A stretch of DNA of 64,000 bases from Ignavibacteriaceae bacterium (GCA_008933765.1 WBUK01000008.1:81308-145307), one strand, 5' to 3'; positions 33,652 to 42,064 are shown, counted from the stretch's first letter. Notes: generated by a model not told the origin, from the letters alone. Numbers and translations are program-made.

Positions 33652-33787
33652 TCGTTATACCCGCCGGGGAATATCATGGTAGCGCGCAAAATCTTTGTGG
33701 AAATTATATACAAAGCCATTCGTTACACCGGCTTGTAAAGCAAAAAGTAGCAGGCAAAATTATCGTTGAAATTCTTAATAGTGCCAT
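33648..33787 (-). repeat. Two tandem upstream copies of the rsmI start region
   Basis: With a 68-base period, ATGs at 33719 and 33787 precede the real start at 33651. The nearer copy encodes MALYIISTKILRAT and runs 23 codons until its TGA overlaps the rsmI ATG (ATGA, 33648-33651). The further copy encodes MALLRISTIILPAT and runs past the second ATG to a stop at 33704. Both start like the real MTLYIISTPIG. The far copy begins two bases after the stop of the upstream gene. Confidence 0.8.
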
Positions 33788-33789
33788 TT

Positions 33790-34596
33790 TTAACTCTTGG
33801 ATACGCAAACAACAATTTCGTTTTGAAATGTTAAATAGTCAAGCTCCCAGTTATACAATTTAGCACCTCTTTTCAGTTCTGCCTCGTGGTTGCCCAGAAT
33901 ATCGGTTTTTTTTGCAACTAAATTAAGAGTCGGGAAGGAAATTAAAACTTTATTTGCCGGAACATTTTTCACTACTTCCAAACCCGCCCCCGTTGCACGA
34001 TGTTCCAAACAATAGTACATTTTGAAAAGAAGCGCTACATCCACTTTTTCAGTCGGAGGTGAAGTGTAAACATCTCTTTGTTCGCCGAGAGGCTCCAACC
34101 CTTCCAACGAAAAATAGAAATTTATAAGGTCAACAAACTGCTCATTTACATCGTAAGCATGATATTTAACCGAACGCTCCAGCCCCATCCACCTGAAAGA
34201 GAGGGGGTTCAGTGCGCTCGCAAGATCGGAAATGCTCTCCGGTGTGCCCGTGAAGTCAAAAAGCTTTCCGTAATACTCACCCAGAAGCTGATTCCGCTCC
34301 CGAGTTGAAGAATGTTTTGAGAAAATCGACCAACAAACCCCTCTGATTGCCTTGTCATCTTTTGCCTGAAATGCAGCAGATAATGCCTCTTTAACCTTTT
34401 TGTAGTTCGGTTCACCGAGATATTCAGCCCTTATTCGATGGAGTTTCTTGCGGGCAACCTCTTCGGCTATTTTGATGTTTTTGTGCCGCTCAAATTCAGT
34501 CGCTAAAACATCCCTTATTGTCTCTTTTGAAATAACGCGATATTTCTTTGAGGCTTCTATTTTCTCCGCAATTTTCTTTAGTTTTTCGTCGGTCAT
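33790..34596 (-). CDS. Homologue of 16S rRNA (guanine1405-N7) methyltransferases (FmrO/RmtB/ArmA family), compact form
   Basis: A 268-residue protein of normal family length. IEASKKYRVISKETIRDVLA, EVARKKLHRIRAEYLGEP and SKHSSTRERNQLLGEYYGKL correspond to the N-terminal domain blocks of RmtB. The SAM motif is SDLASALNPLSF (about 123-134), where family members usually have ACGxNP; the CG pair is SA here. VALLFKMYYCLEHRATGAGL and ISFPTLNL match later blocks, but the SLGGRGKGM stretch is not kept. It may be a diverged paralogue with altered or lost activity. It is the first gene of the rsmI-tgt group and a paralogue of the gene at 30200-31531. Confidence 0.78.
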   Translation of the reverse strand: MTDEKLKKIAEKIEASKKYRVISKETIRDVLATEFERHKNIKIAEEVARKKLHRIRAEYLGEPNYKKVKEALSAAFQAKDDKAIRGVCWSIFSKHSSTRERNQLLGEYYGKLFDFTGTPESISDLASALNPLSFRWMGLERSVKYHAYDVNEQFVDLINFYFSLEGLEPLGEQRDVYTSPPTEKVDVALLFKMYYCLEHRATGAGLEVVKNVPANKVLISFPTLNLVAKKTDILGNHEAELKRGAKLYNWELDYLTFQNEIVVCVSKS

Positions 34597-34905
34597 TCTT
34601 TGGTTATTTATCGTCTTCTTTGTGCTTTGTATCGTTTTGTTTTACCGGTGATGTTTTCAAAGCGGTTTGCAAATCAACCTGAGTGCCTGCCCTGTGAACA
34701 TGTGCATGCACTGTGTTCGTGTAGTCGCACCGTGTTCTTGTGCCTCGCTTGCCCTGTCCGAGGCTTTCCGCTCTCTATTACTTAATTATATCAAAACAAA
34801 CATTTCAGACCGCCGGTTTACTTTTCAGCTACCAACAAACTTACCTCGCTGAAATTGAAATACACTCTGAAATACGCCATGACTATTATATACTCATCAA
34901 TTAAC
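34597..34905. other. Gene-free spacer upstream of the rRNA modification cluster
   Basis: 309 bases between the methyltransferase homologue and the cold-shock-like gene. I find no convincing ORF, RNA or repeat; the sequence presumably carries the promoter of the cluster, but no clear -35/-10 pair can be called. Confidence 0.5.
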
Positions 34906-35478
34906 TTAATTAGCAGAAATCGAAATCCCCTTCTCATTCAGAAGTTTCACCATATCATCAAACCAGAAAGGCTTTTTTTCCTGTTGGCTGATTTCCCGGA
35001 ACCGCAAGCCTTTCAAAAAATTTTCGGTCTCCTCAACGGTTAGATATGGAATAATCGTCGTGGGAAACCCCATAATTTTTCTTGAAAAATACATTCTTTC
35101 AGTTGTAAACTCGTCCAGATATCCGTTTTTTTTCAACTCACCGAAAACATACAGCAAGTCGAAAAGGTTGGTTTTCCCCTCATCTAACTCACGCAGTAAG
35201 ATTACAATCAACCCGGGGATTTTATCAGGCGGAATTTCCGACACTTCATACCAAATCTGATCAACTTTTCGCTTATTATCCGGTTTCTGTTTCGAGGTAA
35301 AAAAAAGGAAAAACTCGCCTCGCTTTAATTTTTCAAGTTTGCTCTTCTGCTCTTCACGCTTAATTTGAGTAAAATGGAAAAACACATCCCCCTCGTAGTA
35401 TTGGCTGCGCAGAAAACCAAACCCCTTTTCGTTAATCTTCTTAACACGGCAGAAATCGACGGGTTCGCTTCCGGTCAT
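34906..35478 (-). CDS. Cold-shock-domain-like protein with unknown C-terminal part
   Basis: From the ATG at 35478 (GGAAG/AAAGAG upstream) it has 190 residues. The first 65 look like a cold-shock OB domain: VKKINEKGFGFLRSQYYEGD matches 'GFGFI' plus VFFHFTQIK, a nucleic-acid-binding core. The remainder (LIVILLRELDEGKTNLFDLL ... FWFDDMVKLLNEKGISIS) is unrecognised and mostly helical. It lies upstream of the rRNA methyltransferase cluster on the same strand, with a 309-base gap, so operon membership is uncertain. RNA binding is a reasonable inference. Confidence 0.7.
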   Translation of the reverse strand: MTGSEPVDFCRVKKINEKGFGFLRSQYYEGDVFFHFTQIKREEQKSKLEKLKRGEFFLFFTSKQKPDNKRKVDQIWYEVSEIPPDKIPGLIVILLRELDEGKTNLFDLLYVFGELKKNGYLDEFTTERMYFSRKIMGFPTTIIPYLTVEETENFLKGLRFREISQQEKKPFWFDDMVKLLNEKGISISAN

Positions 35479-35652
35479 CTCTTTTCTTCCAATAATTGTA
35501 AAAATCCATCCGTTAAATTTCCGAAATCTGATCCACAATGCAATGTTAATTATCCGCCGCTATATTGTACTAAACACCAACCAATGCAAAATAGCAGCAA
35601 AATAATGCAATTAAAATTACCCACAGTGTTTTCCGCAGCGTAAACTACCGGC

Positions 35653-35684
35653 AATAAAAAAGCCCCCGGATTAGCCGAGGGCTT
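35653..35684 (-). terminator. Rho-independent terminator after tRNA-Lys
   Basis: On the minus strand AAGCCCTCGG and CCGGGGGCTT form a G/C-rich stem followed by TTTTTTATT, 26 bases after the tRNA 3' end. A textbook intrinsic terminator. Confidence 0.85.
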
Positions 35685-35709
35685 AAATGAACAACCAAAA
35701 TATCTTTTG

Positions 35710-35782
35710 TGCACCTTGCGGGACTCGAACCCGCGACCTGATGATTAAGAGTCATATGCTCTACCAACTGAGCTAAAGGTGC
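35710..35782 (-). tRNA. tRNA-Lys (anticodon CTT)
   Basis: The minus strand folds as a cloverleaf: acceptor GCACCTT/AAGGTGC, D-arm GCTC-AGTTGGTA-GAGC, anticodon loop CTCTTAA (CTT, reading AAG), T-arm GCGGG-TTCGAGT-CCCGC. The top pair of the anticodon stem is a mismatch. CCA is not encoded. A terminator follows. Confidence 0.95.
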
Positions 35783-35872
35783 ACCGCAAAATTACGAAAT
35801 TTCTTTTATATTGCAACGACGGAGTGAAATTTTTCCGAAATTCAATTAAAGGAACACCTTCTGAATATCCCC

Positions 35873-36514
35873 GTGCTTTGGGAGCGCGTAAGCAACGCCG
35901 TGCTGATTCCCGCTGCTTTTATTGCGATCCTCTGGGTCATCAAAATTGTTGAAACCATGACAGGTATCTCCTTCAGCTGGCTTGGGATTATTCCGCGCGA
36001 TCCAAGTCATCTCTCTATGATATTGACAGCTTCGCTTGTCCACGGCTCGTTCGAACACTTGAAATACAACACTCCCCCCCTGTTCATCCTTGGTTTCGCA
36101 GTTATTTACTTTTACCCAACCGCTTCTAAGAAAGCTATTCCAATAATGTATGTGCTTACGGGTTTAATTCTGTGGGTTATCGGGCGGGAGTCGGTGCACC
36201 TTGGGTCTTCTTTGGTAATCTACGGGCTTGCTTCTTTCCTTTTTTTCAGCGGAATAGTCCGGCGCGATATTCGCTCTGTTGGGCTGTCTTTGTTGCTCGT
36301 TTTTTTCTACGGCGGAACTTTGGTGATGGGGCTGATACCGTTAGAAAATGGAGTCTCGTGGGAAGGGCATCTTTCAGGTGGAATTGCAGGGCTGATTACC
36401 GCCATCCTGTTCCGACACCTCGATCCCCCAAAAAAATATTCCTGGGAAATCGATGATGACGATGACGACCCGGAAGACACTAAAGACTACTACAGAAACA
36501 ATTTTTTTAACTGA
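35873..36514 (+). CDS. Rhomboid-family intramembrane protease-like protein
   Basis: About 213 residues with roughly six membrane segments. The N-terminal loop has LTASLVHGSFEHLKYNTPPL (the conserved H-x2-x2-H-x2-N pattern of rhomboids). A Ser lies in VHLGSSLVIYGLASFLFF, equivalent to the catalytic GxSx, and the catalytic His is in SWEGHLSGGIAGLI. Role: membrane-embedded serine protease. The start is uncertain: GTG at 35873 is used here, but the AAAGGA site fits an in-frame CTG at 35861 better. The C-terminal tail is very acidic (DDDDDDPEDTKD). It is divergent from the tRNA. Confidence 0.82.
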   Translation: MLWERVSNAVLIPAAFIAILWVIKIVETMTGISFSWLGIIPRDPSHLSMILTASLVHGSFEHLKYNTPPLFILGFAVIYFYPTASKKAIPIMYVLTGLILWVIGRESVHLGSSLVIYGLASFLFFSGIVRRDIRSVGLSLLLVFFYGGTLVMGLIPLENGVSWEGHLSGGIAGLITAILFRHLDPPKKYSWEIDDDDDDPEDTKDYYRNNFFN

Positions 36515-36651
36515 ATATAAATAATCGGTTCAACCGGGGGAAAACAAGCACCCCAACTAAAAATAGAAAACAACGGCTTCATCCCGCTGTCAAGAACATC
36601 CTCTTCATCCCCTTTAAAAAAAGTTCACCCGGCTGTAAAGAAACAACTATC

Positions 36652-37596
36652 TCAACTGAAACTATATTTTCGTTTGAAATATTCGTAAGCTTCGTTTATT
36701 TTTTTTGCTTTTTCTTCCGAACCCTTGCCATTTCTTGCATTTACATCCGGATGGTTAGCTTTCATCTTTTCGCGGTACTTCTTTTTTATGTTTTCTTTTG
36801 AAAAATCACCGTTTAACCCGAGCACACCACCGTAGTAATTTTCCATCGGGTCATAATAATGAGATGAGGCAGCACTTCCACTACTCCTGCCCGAATTTTG
36901 GTAGCTGCCCGAAGTGTTAGTATTCGCATCGTCATAATCTCTTATAATATCTTCTCTGCCGAATAATAAAAATTGATAAAGGTGATTATTCTTCAAGCCG
37001 AAGGCATGCAAATACAGGAGCAAAAGATTACCATAAGCGGCTGTTTCCGGAACCGGCTTGCGAGCCTCCTGATAAAGCTCTTCCAACAAATTCGATAAAT
37101 GTAGCCAATGCTCATTCCCTTCTATTCTTCCTTCTTCAAACGGGCTTATTAACCGCAAAATGCTTTTCAACCATGTATCATCGTTGCGGTTGTTGCTTAG
37201 TTTGTATAGAATCAGAAAATCGCGAAGCATTAATTGAGTTGACACTTGTGCCATAATCGACGGTCGAGCAATGCTGCAACTTAAACCAAGATATGTAGCC
37301 CGTTCGAGCAAATCCATCAACTTATCAAGATCAACCCCAAACAAAGACATGATAATTTTTGTAACCACCGGAACAATTATAATGTCTTCAAGTCCCAACC
37401 CACCCGTAAGAAATGCAGCAACCCACCCACCAACGCGTGCAATGTTTCTGGTTACTTTTACGCTATCCAACCCTTCCATAATCTCAGATACAATCTTTTG
37501 GGAGAGGTTATAGGCTCGTTCGTACTCCCTATAGTTGTAGTACTCTAACGCAAACGAATAGTGATGTTCTAATTCATAGTAATTTGGAGTTGCCAT
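36652..37596 (-). CDS. Protein with C-terminal DnaJ domain
   Basis: A 314-residue protein. The N-terminus (YELEHHYSFALEYYNYREYE RA) looks TPR-like; a short hydrophobic segment (VGGWVAAFLTGGLGLEDIII) follows. The last ~60 residues are a J domain: GVLGLNGDFSKENIKKKYRE, then NHPDVN (HPD motif that stimulates DnaK ATPase) and AKKINEAYEYFKRKYS. J domains at the C-terminus usually recruit Hsp70 to a specific client or place. The client here is unknown. It stands alone. Confidence 0.85.
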   Translation of the reverse strand: MATPNYYELEHHYSFALEYYNYREYERAYNLSQKIVSEIMEGLDSVKVTRNIARVGGWVAAFLTGGLGLEDIIIVPVVTKIIMSLFGVDLDKLMDLLERATYLGLSCSIARPSIMAQVSTQLMLRDFLILYKLSNNRNDDTWLKSILRLISPFEEGRIEGNEHWLHLSNLLEELYQEARKPVPETAAYGNLLLLYLHAFGLKNNHLYQFLLFGREDIIRDYDDANTNTSGSYQNSGRSSGSAASSHYYDPMENYYGGVLGLNGDFSKENIKKKYREKMKANHPDVNARNGKGSEEKAKKINEAYEYFKRKYSFS

Positions 37597-37864
37597 TGTG
37601 GTGATGATAAATTTGCGGGTATTTATTTCCCCTGATTATAGTTTTTTTTAGAAGTTGTTCTCTTTTACATCTATTTTAACGATTTATCATCGGGATTGTG
37701 CACAGCACTCGTAAAAGATATTCGTAAGTATGCAGGTAATAAAACTTCCTAATTAACCGGCTTGTAAAGGCTATGGATTGTGTGGTTCTCTTGTAATAAG
37801 CAAACCACTTCGTTCTTAAACTGTTTAATTCTTAAAAAGCTAAACTTCTTAATAGCTTAAACGC

Positions 37865-38419
37865 TTAAAACTCGCCGTCCCTTTTTTTACGGAAATACAT
37901 GCTGCGGGTCATCTCGTAACGCCAGACCAACCCGTCAACCGGGTCAACATAATCATCGGTTCTGATAAATTGCATGTTCTTCAGAATTTGATTTGAAGGG
38001 TTGATTTCCGGTCTTGTGTGCGCAATAACTTTAATTATCGACTCATCTTTGAAAGCAAAGTGCATAAACGCCTTGGCAGCTTCTGTAGCCAAACCGCGCT
38101 GGCGGTAAGCTTTTGCTATACCGTAACTGATTTCAACTACACCATTATTGGGCCTTCCTTTAAAACCACCGGCGCCCACTAAAGCTTTGTCTTTTCTGTG
38201 AACAAAAAGATAGAAACCCCATTCACCAAAGCCCGGACCGTGCGCAAGAAGGTTGTAAATCAGTTCCAAAACTTCAGTAGCTTCTAAATACCCATCAAAA
38301 ACCTTCCAACCAAATTCTTTCTCAAAAAGCTCTTCATTTTCTCTCAACAATTGAATATGTCTTGCTTTCGAATTTACCAGATCAAGGTTTTCAGTGCGAA
38401 TTATGAAAGGGTCTGCCAT
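37865..38419 (-). CDS. GNAT acetyltransferase, RimJ/RimL type
   Basis: A 184-residue N-acetyltransferase. ALVGAGGFKGRPNNGVVEIS and YGIAKAYRQRGLATEAAKAF contain the acetyl-CoA-binding R-Q-R-G-L-A motif, and IKVIAHTRPEINPSNQILKN is the usual motif B (with N-x-x-S-N). This fits the group that acetylates ribosomal protein N-termini or small amines. Substrate unknown. The downstream spacer contains multiple TTTAAG-type short repeats derived from its tail. Confidence 0.88.
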   Translation of the reverse strand: MADPFIIRTENLDLVNSKARHIQLLRENEELFEKEFGWKVFDGYLEATEVLELIYNLLAHGPGFGEWGFYLFVHRKDKALVGAGGFKGRPNNGVVEISYGIAKAYRQRGLATEAAKAFMHFAFKDESIIKVIAHTRPEINPSNQILKNMQFIRTDDYVDPVDGLVWRYEMTRSMYFRKKRDGEF

Positions 38420-38506
38420 GGTTAGAATATTCCGTAAATTTATAAAAATTGAAGTCGCAATTTAATGCTTTTAAAGGGCTAAATAAAGGTATTTTTTGAA
38501 CCTGTT

Positions 38507-38935
38507 TTATTTTTTTTCTTCTCTTACAAATTCCATCACTTTTTTCCCTGCTGTATATAAAGCAAGCCCCTGATCGTCAACGGAAAAGGTGTCAATATCA
38601 TGAATAGCCTGAATGAACTGATACTCCAACTCCATTTTATCACAATTCATTTTGGTCATCCCTAAGTTACCGAATTGCATCGAGTTCCCCTCAATTTTGA
38701 CTTCGCCGAAGAACCGGTTGCAACTGGCACTTCCACCGACAGAGTTATCAACTGACGAGAAAATGAGTGTTACATCTCTATCCGGTGCAGGCGGAACTAC
38801 TGTTTTCCCGTTCAAAACGGTCAGTTTCCATACAGTGTTATATAGAGAGGGGTTACCGGATACTTCCTTCACACCGGAACAACCAAACATCACAAAAGAT
38901 GTTAAAATAAAGAGATATATTATGCCTGTTTTCAT
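38507..38935 (-). CDS. META-domain (HslJ-like) lipoprotein
   Basis: A 142-residue protein with a lipoprotein signal (LFILTSFVMFGC, Cys at about residue 19). The META domain is visible: VWKLTVLNGKTVV, VGGSASCNRFFGEVKIEGNS and LGMTKMNCDKMELEYQFIQA, with the typical paired Cys. META proteins are envelope proteins linked to motility or stress (HslJ). Envelope location is well supported; function is not. Confidence 0.88.
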   Translation of the reverse strand: MKTGIIYLFILTSFVMFGCSGVKEVSGNPSLYNTVWKLTVLNGKTVVPPAPDRDVTLIFSSVDNSVGGSASCNRFFGEVKIEGNSMQFGNLGMTKMNCDKMELEYQFIQAIHDIDTFSVDDQGLALYTAGKKVMEFVREEKK

Positions 38936-39114
38936 TTTATTTTTCCAATCTCAAATTTTTCAAATGATTACTTATTATTATACTGAATTGACATTCATTA
39001 TGTTTCACTATTAGCAAGAAGTTTCACTATTAGTTTAGTACCGACTACAAAAAAATTATTTTAATGACTTAAAAATAATATGATTCAAAACAAAACAAGG
39101 GATTATTTCATCAG

Positions 39115-39126
39115 CTGTTAAAACAG
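39115..39126. promoter_or_regulatory. CTGTTAAAACAG palindrome upstream of the STAS gene
   Basis: Same 12-mer as at 23673. Here it lies 68 bases before the STAS start. Nearby, GTTTCACTATTAG is repeated in tandem at about 39002 and 39021. Confidence 0.3.
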
Positions 39127-39193
39127 ATCACATTTTTTTAAAGAAATTTTACATATATTATTTTTTGTTTTTAAGTCTTTATCAGGATAATCG

Positions 39194-39541
39194 ATGTATT
39201 TTACAATAAACGCCGAAGAGAACCAATATTTCATCATCTGCGAAGGTTCTCTAAACGCTGCAAGTGTGGCAGAATTCAGAAACACGGTTGAACCTTTTAT
39301 TAACGAGTTTCGCGCACCAATCGTTATTGACCTTGATAAGGTTGATTATGTTTCATCTGCCGGTATTCGCGCTTTTTTATTACTTTTTAGAGCCGCAATG
39401 GAAAAAGCCCCGGAAACCGGTTTACACTTTATGGACATGGTTTCCATCAGAAATGTCTCCCCTCAGGTTCAACAGATACTCGACATTTCAGGGCTCTCTG
39501 AATCAATCAGACAATGGACGATGGAAAGAGATCAGCAATAA
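39194..39541 (+). CDS. STAS-domain anti-anti-sigma factor-like protein
   Basis: A 115-residue single STAS domain: strand/helix start MYFTINAEENQYFIICEGSL, then PIVIDLDKVDYVSSAGIRAF with the conserved D-x-x-x-x-SS-A-G stretch, whose second Ser is the usual phosphorylation site. Known role: partner switching with an anti-sigma kinase (SpoIIAA/RsbV-like). No kinase or phosphatase is adjacent. The TerB-like gene starts 14 bases downstream. Confidence 0.9.
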   Translation: MYFTINAEENQYFIICEGSLNAASVAEFRNTVEPFINEFRAPIVIDLDKVDYVSSAGIRAFLLLFRAAMEKAPETGLHFMDMVSIRNVSPQVQQILDISGLSESIRQWTMERDQQ

Positions 39542-39555
39542 TTTTTAATAGGGAC

Positions 39556-39996
39556 ATGCAACCAAGGGTGAATTCCTACAACGGGCGTAATCGAAAAAAT
39601 TCCGGACATCTTAACGAACTGGCACTTCTGGCATATCTTGCACGGGGCGACAGAGAGGTACACCCTTCGGAACTCGATTATATTTATAAGATAGGTCGTA
39701 ATTTTGGTTTTAGCGACGAGGAAATCGAACGGATTATCGTTAACGAAAACAACGAGTTTGATGTAACTATCCCTCAAACAAAAAGTGAGAAGCTTGCGCT
39801 AATTTATGATCTGCTCTTTATTATGATTGCAGACGGAATAGTTTCGGCAGAGGAAGTGGCAATTATTTCCCGTGTGAGCTTTCTGTTTGGCATTCCCGCC
39901 ATTAAACTGAAAACATATTATATTCAGTTTGTGGAATCGATAAAACAAAAGGAAACTAAGGATTCATTCCTCCACCGAATGAGTCAAATTCTGTAA
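39556..39996 (+). CDS. TerB-like domain protein
   Basis: With ATG at 39556 the protein has 146 residues; an ATG inside the STAS gene is possible but would overlap it. ELALLAYLARGDREVHPSEL and LLFIMIADGIVSAEEVAIIS are two helical repeats with acidic loop residues, the pattern of TerB-like/DjlA-N domains (two D/E-rich helix pairs that bind metal in tellurite-resistance TerB). No ter operon genes are present, so a tellurite role is not implied. It likely works with the STAS protein. Confidence 0.72.
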   Translation: MQPRVNSYNGRNRKNSGHLNELALLAYLARGDREVHPSELDYIYKIGRNFGFSDEEIERIIVNENNEFDVTIPQTKSEKLALIYDLLFIMIADGIVSAEEVAIISRVSFLFGIPAIKLKTYYIQFVESIKQKETKDSFLHRMSQIL

Positions 39997-40036
39997 CTCA
40001 CCATCCATCGTTGGTTTACCCCGCATTGGCAACGGA

Positions 40037-40249
40037 TTAGCCGGCGTTCAACAATAGTTTAACCGGCGTTTATTGCAATTAGGGCATGGGCTTTTATCTA
40101 AAAACACCTGTTTTGGTTCAGCCGGCGTTTTCCAAAGTTCGGGCAAAGGCAAAACCCATTATCTCAAAAACACCTGTTTTGGTTCAGTCGGCGTTTACCA
40201 AAGTTCGGGCAAAGACAAAACCCATTATCTCAAAAGCACTTTTCTTGGC
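40037..40249 (-). repeat. Multiple copies of the tpiA 3' tail downstream of the gene
   Basis: The gene ends with codons for IAVNAG-stop. Downstream, AACGCCG[GA]-stop occurs again at about 40181 and 40115 (66-base period, nearly identical 66-base units). At 40059-40079 the copy reads IAINAG-stop in full, and at 40037 LLNAG-stop. So four extra tails, each with a stop codon, follow the gene. Confidence 0.85.
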
Positions 40250-41008
40250 TCAGCCGGCGTTTACAGCAATACCGATGAATGAATCAGCCTTCAAGCAGGC
40301 ACCGCCAACCAGTGCACCATCAATATCTTTTTGCCCGAGCAGTTCGCCTGCGTTTTCCGGCTTAACACTTCCGCCATATTGGATAACAGTCTCCTCGGCA
40401 ACCTTTTCGCCAAAAAGTGAGGTTAACTCAGCACGAATGAATGCGTGAACTTCCTGCGCCTGAGCGGGTGTTGCAACCTTACCGGTACCTATTGCCCAAA
40501 CGGGTTCGTAAGCAATTATCACAGACGCCATCTCATCAGCACTTACATCAACTAAGCCGTTTTTAACCTGTCGTTTAACAACATCGAACGCTGCTCCTGC
40601 TTCTCTTTCATCAAGCGTTTCGCCGACGCAAAATATCGGTTTTAACCCCGCCAAGAGAGCCTTTTTAATTTTCTTGTTGATAATCTCATCGGTTTCACCG
40701 AAAATTGTGCGTCTTTCCGAGTGACCGAGAATCACATACTCGCAGCCGACCGATTTGAGCATACTTGCAGAAATCTCACCGGTGAAAGCACCACTCTCTT
40801 CAAAATACATGTTTTGCGCTCCCAAGCCGATGTTACTTCCCTTTAGCAGTTCGTGTGCGGTCTCCAAAGAAGTGAAAGGAGGGCAAATGATAAGTTTAGC
40901 GTCAAATTTCTTAACCGCCACCTCCTGTTTAATGCCTGAAATCAGGTTAATTGCACCGTTAAGATCGTTGTTCATTTTCCAGTTGCCTGCGATAACTTTT
41001 CTTCTCAT
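40250..41008 (-). CDS. tpiA: Triosephosphate isomerase
   Basis: A 252-residue TIM barrel enzyme interconverting dihydroxyacetone phosphate and glyceraldehyde-3-phosphate. RRKVIAGNWKMNNDL holds the catalytic Asn/Lys; EYVILGHSERRTIFGE the catalytic His; IIAYEPVWAIGTGKVATPAQ the catalytic Glu and the mobile loop 6; IQYGGSVKPENAGELL the phosphate site. Full length and intact. No other glycolytic gene adjoins. Its tail is repeated four times downstream. Confidence 0.97.
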   Translation of the reverse strand: MRRKVIAGNWKMNNDLNGAINLISGIKQEVAVKKFDAKLIICPPFTSLETAHELLKGSNIGLGAQNMYFEESGAFTGEISASMLKSVGCEYVILGHSERRTIFGETDEIINKKIKKALLAGLKPIFCVGETLDEREAGAAFDVVKRQVKNGLVDVSADEMASVIIAYEPVWAIGTGKVATPAQAQEVHAFIRAELTSLFGEKVAEETVIQYGGSVKPENAGELLGQKDIDGALVGGACLKADSFIGIAVNAG

Positions 41009-41094
41009 TTCATTTTCCTCAAAATATTTAAAACTTTGAAAGTAAAGTTACCCATAAAAGGAAAGTTCACAAAAATTATTGGTAACGCTGCAGA

Positions 41095-41213
41095 TGTCGG
41101 TTTTCTTCCCTGAAGTGGCTGTTGTGTTGCGTAAGTGTTACTTCAACAGCCTGCAAAGTTACAGTTTGTACCTCGGTTTTCTTCCCCAAAATGGCTGTTG
41201 TGTTGTGTAAGTG
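41095..41213 (-). repeat. Tandem copies of the small membrane gene's tail with embedded hairpin
   Basis: GGCTGTTGAAGTAACACTTAC starts at the end of the small gene and recurs about 68 bases on; both copies continue into CAACACAACAGCC and GAAGAAAACCGA. GGCTGTTG pairs with CAACAGCC inside each unit, so each copy could form a hairpin, perhaps acting in termination. Confidence 0.75.
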
Positions 41214-41369
41214 TTACTTCAACAGCCCGATATAGATCAAACCTTTATACACTGCATAACCGATAAGCGCATAAATTGCTATTTTAATAACAAATTTTAC
41301 CAACCCCGCCGCACTTTTAACAAAAAAAAGCCCGATGATGATAGCACCGATTATAAACGCCATTTCCAT
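41214..41369 (-). CDS. Small hydrophobic membrane protein
   Basis: A 51-residue open frame on the minus strand beginning MEMAFIIGAIIIGLFFVKSA and ending AVYKGLIYIGLLK. Two hydrophobic helices with a short basic turn (VKFVIKIA) are evident. The composition is that of a real membrane peptide, not random sequence. No motif identifies a function. It lies between tpiA and the TRAP genes. Confidence 0.6.
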   Translation of the reverse strand: MEMAFIIGAIIIGLFFVKSAAGLVKFVIKIAIYALIGYAVYKGLIYIGLLK

Positions 41370-41540
41370 ACTTTAATCCCAATGATTGTAAGATACATCC
41401 CAAATTTTCCAACAAAACGATTTCTGTAAAAACAGAAATAATTTTCAAAATTACAGGGGTCAATTTAATTAAATTTCACTCTAAGTTTGTAATTTGCAGA
41501 GTTCAATTTTTAAGTTTGGATCAGAGAGACGGATTAAGCA

Positions 41541-42062
41541 ATGGAAAAATTTCTGAATTTTAATTCAAAAGTGCAGGAACTTGCCGGGAAGATAACCGCT
41601 TTCCTCACATTTCTGCTGGTTCTTCTTGTTACGGGGGATGTAATTGGACGATACCTCTTTCACTACGGAAGTGTTGCCGCACAGGAACTTGAGTGGCATA
41701 TTTTTTCCATTATTTTCCTTCTTGCAGCCGGCTACACTTTCAAACTTGGCGACCATGTTAAAGTAGATGTTTTTTACGCTAAATTCAGCGAAAAGAACCG
41801 TGCACTTATCGATATTCTGGGAACAATAGTCTTTCTTTTCGCTTTCTGTGGTTTTGTAATTTGGTTTTCTGCGGGCTTTGTTGCCGCTTCATTTTCTATA
41901 AATGAAGCCTCAGCTGATCCGGGCGGTTTGCCCGCTCGTTTTCTGCTGAAAGCCTTTATTCCACTTGGTTTCATCATGCTTGCGATGCAGGGCGTAGCCT
42001 TCCTTCACGACGCTGTTAATCGCTATAAAAATGCCGCAAAAATCGAAAAAGATAAAGTATAA
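41541..42062 (+). CDS. dctQ: TRAP transporter small permease (DctQ family)
   Basis: A 173-residue membrane protein with four helices. TGDVIGRYLFHYGSVAAQEL EW fits the family's 'V-x-x-R-Y-x-F...W..E' signature, followed by HIFSIIFLLAAGYTFKLGDH VKVD. It is the small subunit of a tripartite C4-dicarboxylate or sugar-acid importer. The large subunit follows after a 280-base spacer; no DctP-type binding protein is in the window. Confidence 0.9.
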   Translation: MEKFLNFNSKVQELAGKITAFLTFLLVLLVTGDVIGRYLFHYGSVAAQELEWHIFSIIFLLAAGYTFKLGDHVKVDVFYAKFSEKNRALIDILGTIVFLFAFCGFVIWFSAGFVAASFSINEASADPGGLPARFLLKAFIPLGFIMLAMQGVAFLHDAVNRYKNAAKIEKDKV

Positions 42063-42064
42063 TA

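Noticed and set aside
33790..34596. Recently acquired aminoglycoside-resistance gene
   Set aside because: No transposase, integron or resistance gene nearby, base composition is like the surroundings, and a diverged paralogue lies in the same gene group.
39556..39996. Tellurite resistance system
   Set aside because: Only a TerB-like domain is present; no terC, terD, terZ or kinase partners in the window.
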